Positions 1 through 12,400 of a stretch of 64,000 bases of DNA are shown here, one piece after another; the first letter of the stretch is position 1; each line of letters begins with the position of its first letter. The translations under genes were made by a program, and so were the position numbers. Under the pieces are notes generated by a model. That model saw only the letters and a list, made by a program, of their open reading frames with translations. It ran no database searches and was not told the origin of the DNA. Where the stretch lies: positions 8,618,001-8,682,000 of the forward strand of contig CAJFCV020000003.1 in the NCBI GenBank assembly GCA_904066235.2. The letters are read 5' to 3'. Origin of the DNA: Bursaphelenchus xylophilus (Eukaryota; Nematoda; Chromadorea; Rhabditida; Aphelenchoididae).

Positions 1-26
1 TTATATTGAGTATTGTTTTGTTTCAG

Positions 27-755
27 AGTGTGGGAGAGTTCGTCCTCACCAATCCGGACATGAAATGCCCGAAGAAAGGAAAGATTTACTCGGTAAATGA
101 AGGATACGCAAAGAAATGGTCCTCAGGCGTTTCGGAATATGTTAAGACCCGTAAATTCCCAGAAGATGGGAAGTCAGCCATGGGACAACGATACGTAGGG
201 TCCATGGTTGCCGATGTCCATCGGACTTTGCTCTACGGAGGCATCTTTATGTACCCTGCCACTAGTGATGCTCCAAGTGGAAAAGTAAGTGATATCTTGG
301 TAAATATGCGGGATGTAAAAGAAGCGATTAGAGATTTTGAAAGATTTATTTTCTGAGGGTCCAATTTGGAAACTGGATTTGTCTGGGATTGAAATTTGGC
401 TGAGCTTTGAGCTTCCTTTCGATATAAATTTTTGGTTCGTTGGGACCAAAATAGGGGTAAAAATTAAAATGCTTAGAAGTGATTCTTCAAGAAAGTGTAG
501 GGCCTACTGAGTATTTTAAGGTATGAAATTGGGTACATAAATTATTTTTTATTCCCGTTTTAGCTCCGTCTTCTCTACGAATGCAACCCAATGGCCTATA
601 TTCTGGAACATGCTGGAGGCCTTGCTGTGAAAGATTCCAAAACTAGAATCTTGGATATCCAACCCAAGAAGATTCATGAACGATCGCCCATCTTCCTCGG
701 CTCCAAGGAAGACGTCGAAGAGTTGGTTGAATACCTGAAGAAAAACGAACTCTAA
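27..755 (+). CDS. fbp-1: fructose-1,6-bisphosphatase, C-terminal part
   Basis: This gluconeogenic enzyme hydrolyses fructose-1,6-bisphosphate to fructose-6-phosphate in the cytosol. Two exons are visible, 27-284 and 564-755, joined in phase 0 by an intron with GTAAGT and TTTTAG ends. A TTTCAG acceptor at 21-26 shows that at least one upstream exon lies outside the window, so the protein is truncated here at its N-terminus. The 150 residues present follow the animal FBPase C-terminal half closely: [43 protein letters not shown], then [19 protein letters not shown], which holds the metal- and substrate-binding Glu region. The end, [19 protein letters not shown], is of normal length. No frameshift or missing core residue is seen. 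The symbol follows C. elegans usage. Confidence 0.95.
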
Positions 756-823
756 AATAACTTTGCCAATCCCTCAGACTCAACAGATTGTGTATTATAA
801 GAAAACAAATTTCGTATATATGT

Positions 824-829
824 AATAAA
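824..829 (+). terminator. poly(A) signal of the FBPase gene
   Basis: An AATAAA hexamer lies 69 nt after the FBPase stop codon in AT-rich sequence, a typical nematode 3' UTR length. The stretch between it and the stop of the convergent kinase gene at 983 shows no other feature. Confidence 0.6.
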
Positions 830-982
830 GTAAATACGTGTAGTTTTGTGGAAATATTTTTTTGTACTAGACGATTTGATATTGTAGTAGGAGATTTGAA
901 GGGGATAAGGGAAAATTACTGAACATTGGGTTTACACAGTATTTCGAATGAAAGTTGAGATCAAGGTCCGAATTTGTAGGGT

Positions 983-3900
983 TTATAAGATTGTGCAGAC
1001 TTTGGATGCCTTCTTGGGCCGTTTCTTTCCGTCATTTCGCATCTTGGTCACTGCATCGTGTACCGATTTTTTGTACTCGATCTGAAAATGGGTAGTTTAG
1101 AAAAGTTGAAACAATTTTTTACGGATATTTGAAGGCTCTGCAGGGACTGTTTCCGAAAAAGATGGGTAAAAGCTGTGAAAAAAACAATATTTTTTTATTT
1201 TTTTTTTTGATGGATAATATAATTTTATCCCCAAAAATGAACTGAAATTGTAAAATATGGCCTATAAAGTTTCAATGGAACACTGTAATTTAATTTTTGA
1301 GCTAGAAATGACCTGAGACTTACACTATTTTCCCTCACAACATCATCATCTTTAGTCATCAGCCCCATGAAAGTCAGGCGATAAAGTCCGGTCAAGGGAT
1401 CTCTGACTCCTCTGCTTAATGCAGCCTGCAAATCCAGCAAACTGACGTTGTATTGAGATTGCAAGTGATTGAATGTGCGGTAGACCATCTTCTGAACGGC
1501 CATATCTGGATGCTGACGATCTCCGGATAATTCTAGGGAATCCGAAGGATAATTCGCGTGCGAGAGCCAACTGCAGTTCTAAAAAAAGTCGTGTATTGTT
1601 TGGGGAATTCTGTGGGGAGCCTATATTTTCAATTTTTTGACAGTACCTAATGCTATTGCCGAAATACGAAAGTTTATTCAAAATCTCCATGATTTAGACT
1701 ACATTTTTTTGATTCTAAGCTGTTTTTTCAATCTCCCAACTTCAATTGAATTGAAAATCTCTTGGAAGATTATTAGTCAACGCCTGCTCCGTTTTTCTAT
1801 TCAAGTTTCAAGTCCGCCTAAGGCTATTTTTGCAGCGGATTACCAATTTATTGATCCTAAGCCTTCCTTTATCCAAAGCTTATTGGGAATTTTTATAAGG
1901 GATGAGATTCCGAATCCTTCATGCATTTCGAAACTGTCAAAAATTCGCAAAAGATTGTCAACAAGTATAATGATAGGATTAGTCTGTGGGAGGTCTTCTG
2001 TATGATAACAAGGTCCGGCTTTAAGCCTGCAGATTAAGCTTGGAAAACAAGGTAATTCTTGGACCTACTGTATCAAAATATCCATGACTATGGCGGAGAT
2101 CACAGAAATCAAGATTAGGCAACTTTATGGAGCTATCCCTGATTCTCAGGGAATTCGTGGTGGGACCAAAAGTTCCATTATAAGGTGCTACAAGCTACTA
2201 GAGGACTGTTTATGGCCTTTTTATGACATATAATCTCAAAATTTGGGTTTGAAACATTGATATTTTCAACGTTTTTAGCTTTACCAAAAAAAAAAAAGAA
2301 TTTTCTCAAAAATCAATAAAATTTCCCAAAAGTGATTCGAAGACGTACCATAACCCTCTGAATCGTAAATCTGTCCATCGGATTCAAATTCAGAGTTCCC
2401 TTTAGCAGTCTCTTCACATAAACGGTAGCATTTCTCGGCACCACATACTTTCCATACCGTATCGCCGCCTTCAGCTCAAACATCGACCTTCCGGCAAACG
2501 GCATCGTACCACAGTACATAAAGTAGAACAGACATCCCAAAGCCCAAATATCGACGGGTTTTGCGCGATATTTTCGGCTGGAGAAAAGCTCGGGCGCTGC
2601 ATAAGGAGGGGAGCCGCAGAAGGTGGTGGAAAAGGTGTCGTCGTCCGAAAAACAGGCAAATCCAAAGTCAACGAGCTTGATTCTCTCGGTCTGAGGGTCG
2701 ATCACGATGTTGTCGGCCTTGATGTCACGATGGGCGATGTTTTTGGAGTGCTGAAATCAGGAATTTTTGAAAAAAATCGAATTTTTCATTCTTCGATAGC
2801 GCTTGCAATGGAAGAAATGAAATTTTCAGGAATTGATCTGCAACCTATAGAGAGTAAGTATGCAAAACAAAAAGAAAATCGACCTAGACGACTCCCGGAA
2901 CTTACCAAATGATGCACTGCCGAGACCACTTGAATAAAAAGTTTCCTTACTAACAGCTCTTTCAGGGGTCCTGAATGATTCACAAATCGCTGCAAGTTTT
3001 GTCCGCGAGCCAACTCCATGATAATATAGAGTTGATTGTACGTGTCAATGTACTGAAAATAACAAATTTAGCAAAAAATTTGGTTCCGGAAAATCCTACT
3101 ATCCCAGAATGACATTATTTTAGTTATTTCATTAACGGATTTGGCGGAACGGATAAGAAGATCAAAAAAGAAATGTCCTTAAAGTTAAGACCGGAAATTT
3201 ACCTCCAAAAGACGGCAGATATTGGGATGATGGCATGAGTCGAGCATTCGGATTTCTCGTTTGAAAACATGATGACGGCGTTGTTCTATTCTGGCTTTCT
3301 CCACGATTTTTACGGCGACTTTGTCTGAATGTTATGGATAAGCAATTAAAAAAATCATCGGGATTTTTTATTTTTTTGGTGTCTAGTAAAAATTTTGAGT
3401 TGCACAGTGCAAAACATAATTCAAAAAAAAACTGCACAGTGCGCAAAAATCATGTTTCCTTCGCAAAGTTTTGAAAATTTCCTCACCTTCAGTAATGGAG
3501 TGCTCTCCAACCTTGACCCTGCTGAACTTCCCGTCCCCAATCTCCTCATTCAGCTTGTAATAAGCGATCCGATTCCCAGCATAGACGTCTGCCTGATATT
3601 CCGCTGAGTTCCATTTCGCCGCCATTCCCATATTCAGTTTCAAGGTGTCCGTGTCGCCCAGAACAATGTCATCGTCCTCGAAGAATGACATCTGCGATCC
3701 ACTCAAGGGATGAGGACGGATGTCTTCGATCTCTACATTGTAGTCGACCAAAGTGTCTAAAGACATTGAGATTAAATGTAGGAGACAAGTTGTGGAGATG
3801 TTTGGACTTTTGTGAAGGCGTTATCAGTTCCGTTTTGGAAGTTAAATTTTTATTTTAAAGCTTGAAGAGTGCTAATCCGGGGTGTGTTCTTATGGTTAAG

Positions 3901-5070
3901 TAAGGGTTATCGTGCAGGCCTTTAAATAAACAAAGTTTTCAAAAAAATTCTTTGAATTTTGCACACTACATCCGTCTAGGCCACGTAACAGTTACTGAAG
4001 CAAAATTTGGAAGCTGAGAAAGTGGTCAAAGAAAACTTTTACCCATAAACTTGCTTTACCTACTTCCCAAAAGCTGATTCAAAATGGCGTCTTCCTCACT
4101 CAATGGAGCCATAAAACACTCACTTATAACAAAGCTTTCATAAAGACGCTGATCATAAGGAGAATGCTTTTGCAGCGTTTATATCGCGTTCATACATATC
4201 CAGTGATTACATAAACATGCTCGGAAAATGATGAAACGAAACTAGAACCTTTAAACCAAAACTCTAGGGCAAAGGCTTATCCAGCTTGAGATTAAGTCTT
4301 GTCTATCGCGGTGACAAAGGTGAGTTTATATCCCAAAATAAGCTGAGCCTTTTGAGGGCGCTGGGAACTATCGACCAGATTCCCGACAGTTAAAATTATA
4401 ATCCTTGGTTGCGACAAACACTGCAATAAACTCTTTCGACGACGTCTAGACTAATGACGCTAAAAGTTCCATGGCTACGCGCGCTCAGAAGTTCGTACAA
4501 TTTTCGCACAGTGCGTTTTCATCTATCGCCATATAACGGGAAATTGCAGCGACAAAAAATGGGAACTGCACCGATGAAAATGAAAAAGGAATGCACAGTG
4601 ATTACATTGTCCCAATTTACTTTGCCGGTCAAGAGAGAAACTGTAAAAATAATTTCTTTTATCAGCAGACCAAGAACGTTTTTCTAACTAACATAAGGTA
4701 AGATCCAAATTAAATCAAGTATGGTAAATATATAGTAATCTTGCATATGACTTGTAAACACTCGCCTAAATCTGTGTCAAATTTAGCCAAAATCCGGGCC
4801 TTGATTTACAGACATTTTTTTTCCTACCAACCCAACTTATTTTTACTTCTGAAAGTCTCGCTTTCGCCATCTAAAAGCATAAAAACAGTCTAGTCAAACT
4901 AATTGTAAATATTGTCTCCGATATGAAGTCAAAGTAAAATAAAAAAGTTTACGCCCAAAAACTGTATTATAAATATATATATCGCACCTACCATCCTCTA
5001 TAATCCTTCCAACCACATTCTCATGGAGGACAACGTTCTTGTCGGGGAGTTCCGCATGTTGCGGCGGCAT
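983..5070 (-). CDS. NIM1-like AMPK-related Ser/Thr protein kinase
   Basis: Exons, in order of transcription: 5070-4992, 3756-3487, 3324-3203, 3052-2906, 2750-2349, 1578-1324 and 1081-983; all phases agree and give about 457 aa. The kinase core has the ATP lysine in KVAVKIVEK, HRDIKADN as catalytic loop, DFGF as the Mg motif, and an activation segment STTFCGSPPYAAPE whose Thr is the usual LKB1 site in AMPK-related kinases. The C-terminal block RDPLTGLYRL matches the UBA-like extension of human NIM1. The first exon is inferred: a donor at 4991 and the acceptor at 3757 join in frame (phase 1). An alternative ATG at 3766, inside the second exon reading, would give 434 aa, close to human NIM1 (436 aa). 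Assignment to NIM1 rather than MARK/SIK rests on my recall of the family pattern. Known substrates are not inferable. The 1579-2348 intron shows nothing else. Confidence 0.88.
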
Positions 5071-5716
5071 CGCGTTACCGGTGGGACAAATCTTGACTTC
5101 GACTGGAAGAATAACAATTTCGAGGATGATCAAGTTTTAAGCCAGTCCCAAGAAGATGGGATTACTCTCTAAAAATGCCTTCAGGGTATTAATTAGGCGG
5201 AAGCTTAGGATTTGTGTTTGTAAAACAGGAAATACAAAAAAAAGTGGCGAAGGGAGTAAGTTACTTTTATTTTTATTCCAACGATTTATCGAAATTACAC
5301 ATCGATGGTGATCATTTGCTCCATTGAGAGCTCATTCCGACAAGATCAACCCAAAAACAATAGAGTTCAACAGTAAAAAAAGCAGGTGTTTTGATGTAAA
5401 TATGGATCATATCTCGTGAAAAAGGACAGATTTGGGATCAGAAATCACAACAGGGAGATTTGAAAGATTATTTTGAAATATGAGGGAGTAAATGAGGGCT
5501 AATATGTATTAAGAAAATTAAGAAAACTGTACAAAAAAGGCTGCTTCGGAGAACGGCTTGCATGTTTGTGCCAGAGCAGGCAGAAACATAGATCTACTTG
5601 CACTCGAGAGATCCTGGATTGATGTCAAACAGTGCCATAGAGACTTATCAAGGCTTGGAGAAGCATTTGATCCAAAAGATATTACAGAAACGTTCCTCCC
5701 TCTGGCGGAACCACAC

Positions 5717-6105
5717 TTGCGGGCAGCCACTTTGAGGGCAACTTGAAAAACCACGGAGATTCTGCGGACATGTTCTGAAGTCAGCCAAAATTTGCTTACA
5801 ACTGGAAATTCAAACTATCGGCTTGACGATTAGATGTTGCGGATTAAGTTTCCAGGTGTATAAGTGGCTTGAATAGTTATCATAAGCTCATCCAGGCATT
5901 TTTTACCATTTTTTGAAAACAAACTCCCATAACTTTGAAAGCAGTGGATGAATTTAATAGATTCGTGTACTTATACATATATCAGTACCAAGGAGTTGTT
6001 AATGTAAAATTTCTATCGTACTACGTAGATTATGGGAGAGAAATCGTAATTCTAATCAAAGAATGTCGGCTGCCCGCAAAGTGGTTGCCCGCAAGTGTCG
6101 CGACG
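5717..6105. repeat. imperfect inverted repeat, TTGCGGGCA-type
   Basis: The 30-base segment around 5717-5748 (ACACTTGCGGGCAGCCACTT and following bases) is the near reverse complement of 6068-6105, with one base changed in the central part. The 320 bp between the arms is not palindromic. It may be the remnant ends of a non-autonomous DNA element; no target-site duplication was found. Confidence 0.45.
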
Positions 6106-8732
6106 CCCTCCCTCTAAAGCCTGTACACCCTCGAAGTATCGGCGACACTTTTTGATGGCAGATATAAACTTGGTTGATTTCTCTTTGACATTTTTGCTAA
6201 TTTGAACAATGTCTGAGTCGTTGCGTAACAATTCTATATCGGGTAGATGATCTCATCGGAAACTGCCACATTTTCTGAGTATTTTCTGACGTTTGTACCG
6301 TATCGTTAACCCGTTCTAGACAGACTAACTTTGATTAATTTCCAGATCACTGACTCTGATATTTACCATATACTCGGTTAGCAGTGAAAATGTAGCAAAA
6401 AACAAGGACAATCGAAAAATTTTGAACTGTATGGACAAGATTTTTAGACCAAAGAAAACCTCACAGAACTGACGTCCAAATGTGCACAATAAATGCAAAA
6501 AATACGAGCTGTTTCCGCCGGTTTCTTTGTGCGGAGATTGGGCTGCCGCCTTACAGAATAATGGCTAGTATCCTCTGCCAAATATAAAGCACAAATTTAA
6601 TGCTTTCAGTATGTTCAAAGATCTGTGCGGCTTATAAACGCTTTGTGTTTTTTTGTTTTTTTTTCAATTTGCTCGGTGGGCTGATTTCATTGTTTCTCCG
6701 TTGACACCTCCGGGCCACGTCACTTTGAGGAAGTTATTGCACACACAGAGAACGCTGTCAAGGTCGGTCTCGTATTATACATACTATGCATACAGGAAAA
6801 AAAATTTTAATTGTTTTTTTATTCTTATTTTTGTTTAATTTCAAATTTTTTCAACAAGAAAAATACACCATGGTTGAATGTCAGATAGGAGCTCGTCTGG
6901 AAAACACAGACTTCGTATGCATTGAGAATTTGTGTTTAAAATAAGAAAAGGTTTAAAATCGCTTCGTTTTTTACTTGTCAAAAACGAGGTGGGAGGAAAA
7001 TTACTGTACCATTGAGGTCGTTGTAAAAAAACGAATCGCACGTTTGTTCAAGGAAACTTTCTGCAGAGTCCAAAAAATCGGAGATTTTCAAATTTGGGAG
7101 AAACAAGACCGCTGCAAAACAAACTTTCAGATGACAAAAAAACTTTAACCTTTAAATTGGTTGAAAAATATTACACAACAACGTACAGAATTTTGGGGCT
7201 TACCCCAAGAGCCGGGCTTGTAATAGCCATGGTAAATTGTTTACTCACCTTTTTCAGAGTGCGCTGAGATCTATCTTTTGATCCAAAAAACAAAGTTACC
7301 GTGTCATTTTCGATGTAAAATTTTTGTCATCAATGACTTTTTGGGGACAAAATATTTCTGCGAAAAATCGACATCTTCCACGCAGAAGTGAAAAAGTTAT
7401 CGGCGAAAACGTTTTCCCCGTTGTTCCGTCACTCCTCATTTTGAATTGTCTCTCGGAAAAAAATAATCCCGACAGTGACAGTGATCTACGACTTTCAGAT
7501 AACTATTTTCTTTATAAACATCCATGTGTAAAATGCTGCCGAAATTCGGCTGTCACGATCAAGGCTATCTAGCAAAATTTTTGCGCATGACAATTTTGCA
7601 AAACAATTACTCTGTAAATTTTGTTACCTTCTACAATTTTTTCACTTCAGCCACCACAAGCGTATTTCGTCAGCCGACTTCTCTTCCTGATTGCTAGACG
7701 ATCATCAACCAACCATAACAATGGCTCCCCTCGATTTACAACAAAAACATGTCGGAAAAGTGCTTCAAATTTATTCTTAACAGTCACAATTTGGGTCAAA
7801 CCAAGGCTGCCGATCATTGATTAAGTTCCAACTTGATATGCAAGAAATACGATACTTTAAGAAACAAAAAAAAAAGATAATTTTAACATTTTTGGATACC
7901 TTGCTGTTTTCCTATTCCATTTTAATTCGATTAGCACACATTTCCATCGCCATTAAAGCCGATTTTTTTCTCGGAAACCTCCTGAATCCTCTCGATCTTT
8001 AAATTTCTCCGCTTCTGTGGGAATACTCTCTAAAATACCCTTCCCTTGAATATTCTTTAACTCTCTAAAACGAGAAGAGACAGTATTTTTGAACGGTTAA
8101 TTTCGAGTTAATTGAAAGTTTCACCGGAAAATTAAATGCCGATCACCCGCCTCAGGGTGTTTAGCGATGTTTTTTCTCTCAGCGTTAACTTTTGTTTTTG
8201 TTTAGTAAAGTCGTTGCTGAATAATTTAACCTTTTTTAGCTGACTTGTCAAGCACTTTTTTTGCAGATTTCGGTTTTTTCTGGCTACTGTTAAAAGAATC
8301 TGGAGGCAGGCCAGATTTTTTGGTTCTTTTGTGTCGATTTTTTACGTCCAAATTAAGTGTAAATTTGGGGTCAGATGACTTACAGGTAGGTGATTTAGGA
8401 TGGGCGACAAAATAAGGAAACGAAAGAAAATTACAGGGGACACTGCAGAATCGGGACGTTCTGGGCTTCTTGGAACTTGGCTCAAACTACAGTTACATAT
8501 AAATGCAACTTCTAAGATGTAAATACGGTTATTTTAGTCCGCGCTTCCAACTTTGTCCAGTTTTTTTAATTTCATACTCTCTAACAGAATCCGGAGATAA
8601 AAACTGCATTCAGCAAGGCTTATAATTTTGTCGAAAGTTTGATTTTTCAGTAAAAAATTTAATATCACCATTTTTTTAAATTCTTTGCGGTCCACGGAGG
8701 TTTTGAATGCAAAGTTTGAAGAAACCCGGTAC

Positions 8733-9130
8733 TCCGATAAGTTGCGGCGAAAAGTCTTTCGAATTTTTGACGGCCCCCAAACTCCGTCGCACTCCGAAAA
8801 ATTGACTTGTCGCTGCGAAAAATTGGAATCGCGCGCGACGTAAGGCAAAAAACAAAATTGCACTGTGCAAATGCATCTTTTTTTGGCTGGATGCACGGTG
8901 CAAAAATTTTTTTTGGGTTCATGCACAGTTCAGAGCCGCAGAAAATTCCAAGGACTTTTTGCCGCGACGTATCGGTCTGTCGGGAAAATAACGGCGGATC
9001 GTCGCGCCTCGGAATCGCTCATCATCGCTTCGCGACTGCAAGCCGCGACTTGGGATTTGATGCGCGATAGCGGCGAGGCGAGACATTTTGCTGCGACGAT
9101 CCGCCGTTATTTTTCCGACAGACTGATATA
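8733..9130. repeat. GC-rich nested inverted-repeat element (MITE-like)
   Basis: Two hairpins sit side by side. The outer pair is 8733-8772 against 8936-8975 (GATAAGTTGCGGCGAAAAGT type). The second pair is 8971-9005 against about 9095-9130, reading ATCGGTCTGTCGGGAAAATA at one end and its complement at the other. GC and CpG content are far above the surroundings, and several open frames on both strands are shadows of this structure. The second terminus, TTATTTTTCCGACAGAC, recurs at 55342 and, with one change, at 60025, so it looks like a dispersed family. Confidence 0.6.
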
Positions 9131-9410
9131 ACTTCTGAAACCAGAAAAAAATCTTTTGAGTGAAATGGGCTAACGGCAAACCAAAACTCTCCGCGTATTT
9201 TAGATGCGATCTGCTCCAGCCTAGACAATACCGGGTTTAATTTTATTAACCACCCACAATTTTAGAAATAAAAAATCAGTGATGATCCCAATTCCTCTAC
9301 TCAAAGACTTCAAATAAACTTATCATCGACGACTAAACTCCTCATCAAGGACAACAAAAGTTCCCCATTAATTCGACCACCCATTAGACAGACCTCCAAA
9401 TCTGTTCAGA

Positions 9411-12400
9411 ATGCCTCTAGAAGAGCATTCGCTAACGAATCAGGCTGAATTGGCTCCGCCCCAGCCCATGGAAAGCACGGCACGTCAGGTAAGACGAAAT
9501 GGGGGTTTTTGTGGAAAGTCGTGAATCTCCTAATTTCTCTTTCCAATTTACACCATGTTTTGGGAGAGTTAGGAATGGGATTTAGGGTTGATCTGATTTT
9601 GCAAAGGAACTTGATCATGCAACGATGGTGGTAGTTGATCACCGAAAAACTGATTTTTAGATTACTTTTTTCGCCGGGGAAATTAAACGCTGTAGTAAAT
9701 AAGACATTTTTTGTAGTAAAAGAGGCTATGGCTCACTTTTTGTGGGCATATAAACACTGTAAAGTATTCCGTATTTTACCCTGCTTTTTCCAAACTGTTT
9801 TTTGTTCATTACCCTCTCACATCAGGAAAAAAACGTTTTTGGTAATATCACGGCATATTTTTCGCGAAAAAAACGACTTTCTTCTTCTATTTGACGATCA
9901 AAATTCTAATCTTTTCCTCCGAACCTTGAAAAATGTTGAATTCCTGAAATTTTTAGACCAAAAGCTCGGGATTGTTTCTGAAGAGTGAACATAAAAAAAA
10001 TCTGTTATCTTAAAAAATTTTGTGTTTAATTTGTTTCATAAAAATCTTTGGCATTTAAACAGATAAAAACGCTTCATGTACCGTATTTTACCAATAAAAT
10101 AATTTTTTTTCAAAAAATTCCGTTTCCCAAAACTTTCTGACCGTACCAACCCTCCCTCCCTGCCGTGGTCATAGTTTCAAGAGCGCCAAAACACTTTGCA
10201 GTGAGGTGTTGTAAAATACAAACAGTCGTCGGTTTTCGTCCGTCTTGTCCGCTGAGGCGGCACAAATTTGTTTAGGGAACTGTTGAAACTCCCGTCGACA
10301 CTCCGCTTTCCCTTTGTTACCTGAGGGCGTGCAGAGCGTCTCGACCGGATTAATTGTTTTGAAATTGTAAACGGGTTGTAATCGCTGTCTAGTTTTATAT
10401 AGTTTTGTTTTGCAGTATTTTAATTACAAAAACAAATTTTTATTTTCGAAAATAAAATTTATTACGTTTTTTTAATTTGAAAAGAGACGGTGTTTTCGAA
10501 TTTTGATGACATTTTTACTACATACTTCTATAGACTATTCAAAATTTGAAAAAATTGAGCTCTGCACCATGCAAAATTTTCGATATTTTTTTTATTTTGC
10601 CTTCCACAATTTTTTGTAACCAAAATTTTCAAAGCTCTTCCTAAAAATTCAAAATCGTATTTTAGGGCCAGCTCCGCTCGGATCTAGCAAATCCGGAGGC
10701 CTCGTACCGTCGTCGCGTCCAAAAGCGCTGCGACGGAATTTTGATGCAATTTTGGGAACCCGAACCCCTCGGCAGAGATACCTTCGAAGAGCACGTTGTT
10801 CGGGATTCGAGTGACTCATTCGATGACATGGATCGAAAAGTCTCTGCCTTTGGCAGAATTAAACGGAGTATTCGGCAGCAGGCCCACGCCCTTATGGTGA
10901 AGGACGATCTGGATGTGCTGGATGAGAAGACCAATCAATTGATGTCTCCGAAAGGACTACGGTGAGGATTTTTTGATCTGTTTTACTCTAAATGCCTTAG
11001 GGAGGATATCGGAGGGAATGATACTTGAATTGGAAAATTCCGATATTTTTAGTTTTCAGTCTCTAAATCAATATTGTGGAAATGAAAAATCACAATACGG
11101 GTAAAAAATGTCCCCAGAAATCTTTTTGATCACTGATTTTTTCACAGAAGACTTTTAAAAATTTTTGGCGGGAAATTTGAAATTCCAAGATCTTTACTGT
11201 CTAAAACATCTTAAAAACTGAATCAAAACCTAGTGCACGGCCTAGCTTATCCTCAAATACAAAAATTTCAGACGAAAAAAGTTTGGACCCAAAGAATTTA
11301 ACGATGAAAAAGTGGCCGGTCAGCTGGAGGAAGGCTCGATTATTTTCAATGGAGAGGAAGTTGATGAGCACAAGGATCGGCTCAAGTCCAGGCTAAACCT
11401 GAGGAGTCAGGCGATGGGGACTCTGAGTGAGCGACTTCGGGACAAATGGCAGAGCATGAGCGATGTTCGGGGTAGGTTTTGCAATTTTCCCCAAAATTAT
11501 TCATTAATTTTAATTAATGGATAATGCTAAGGCTAATTTATGAATTTCAAGTGTCATCTCAACAATAAACTCTTATTTTCCTTTCGTATTTTAGAGATTG
11601 AGTTTGTCTGGCCGCCGAATACCCCGCTAGAAGTCCGAGAATTGGTTGGTCCCGAGCACTTTGACGCCTCCTCCCCCAAATACATGATGCCATTTTGGTG
11701 GCGAAGTGACGCTGTTCCCGCGACCAGGTCATGGTAAGAATGTTTGGCAGTTTTGTAATGCATTTACACTTTATAATCGGAATTTTTGAAAGGAATTTCT
11801 GAGAATTTTTTTACAAATTTTGGTGTTTTTTAAAATCGTTTGGAAATTAGGTCGATTTTTCGTAATCAGAAAAGGAGATGATCGGAAATTGAAATTGGAA
11901 CGATTGGGAGCTCCTGGGAGTGAATATCGTTCTTCAAAAAAAAAAACAAGAGAATTTCGAAATATACTGCTCCACAAAATGATAGACGCACCCTTTTTTT
12001 ACCGATTATCTTCCTTATACTAAATGATATCCAAAAATGTTCAACAGATGAAATGTGGCTAATTAACCGAGAAATCATGTCCCATACCGATTTTGGAACA
12101 AAATTTTGTCTTGACTGAAATTTTGAAATTTTTTGATTTTTAGGCTCCACAAAATGATAGACGCACTTGAATAATTTTTGATTTTTTAAAACAAATTTTG
12201 AGTCAAGCTGCTCTTGTCGCACTTCCCCGTGTTCTCTGTAGTGTTAAGAAGGCTATTACATTCATATCCGCCGTACTTAATCGACGCAATGGCCTCATGG
12301 GCCATCTGCGACCTTGTACATGAGGTAAACATTAGTTTTGAAAAAACCCCCCGATTAACGATTTATTTTCGCCAAGAAACATCTTAGATTACTTGTAGTA

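Larger units (their letters stand above)
5134..9410. other. gene-poor intergenic region
   Basis: Between the first kinase exon and the membrane-protein start I see no open frame with splice sites and protein-like composition. The open frames here are short and low in complexity. The stretch is AT-rich apart from a GC-rich block at about 8.7-9.2 kb and an imperfect inverted repeat at 5.7/6.1 kb, both listed separately. Promoters of the two divergent genes are expected here but no clear element can be named. Confidence 0.6.

Noticed and set aside
8534..9228. Cluster of open frames on both strands in a GC-rich block, possibly transferred DNA
   Set aside because: The frames mirror each other because of inverted repeats, have no splice sites or family likeness, and the GC content is explained by the element.
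11866..12222. Gene starting [10 protein letters not shown], with a second copy at 13092-13388
   Set aside because: The two copies are the arms of foldback element 1, read in opposite directions; neither has a protein-like pattern or splice context.
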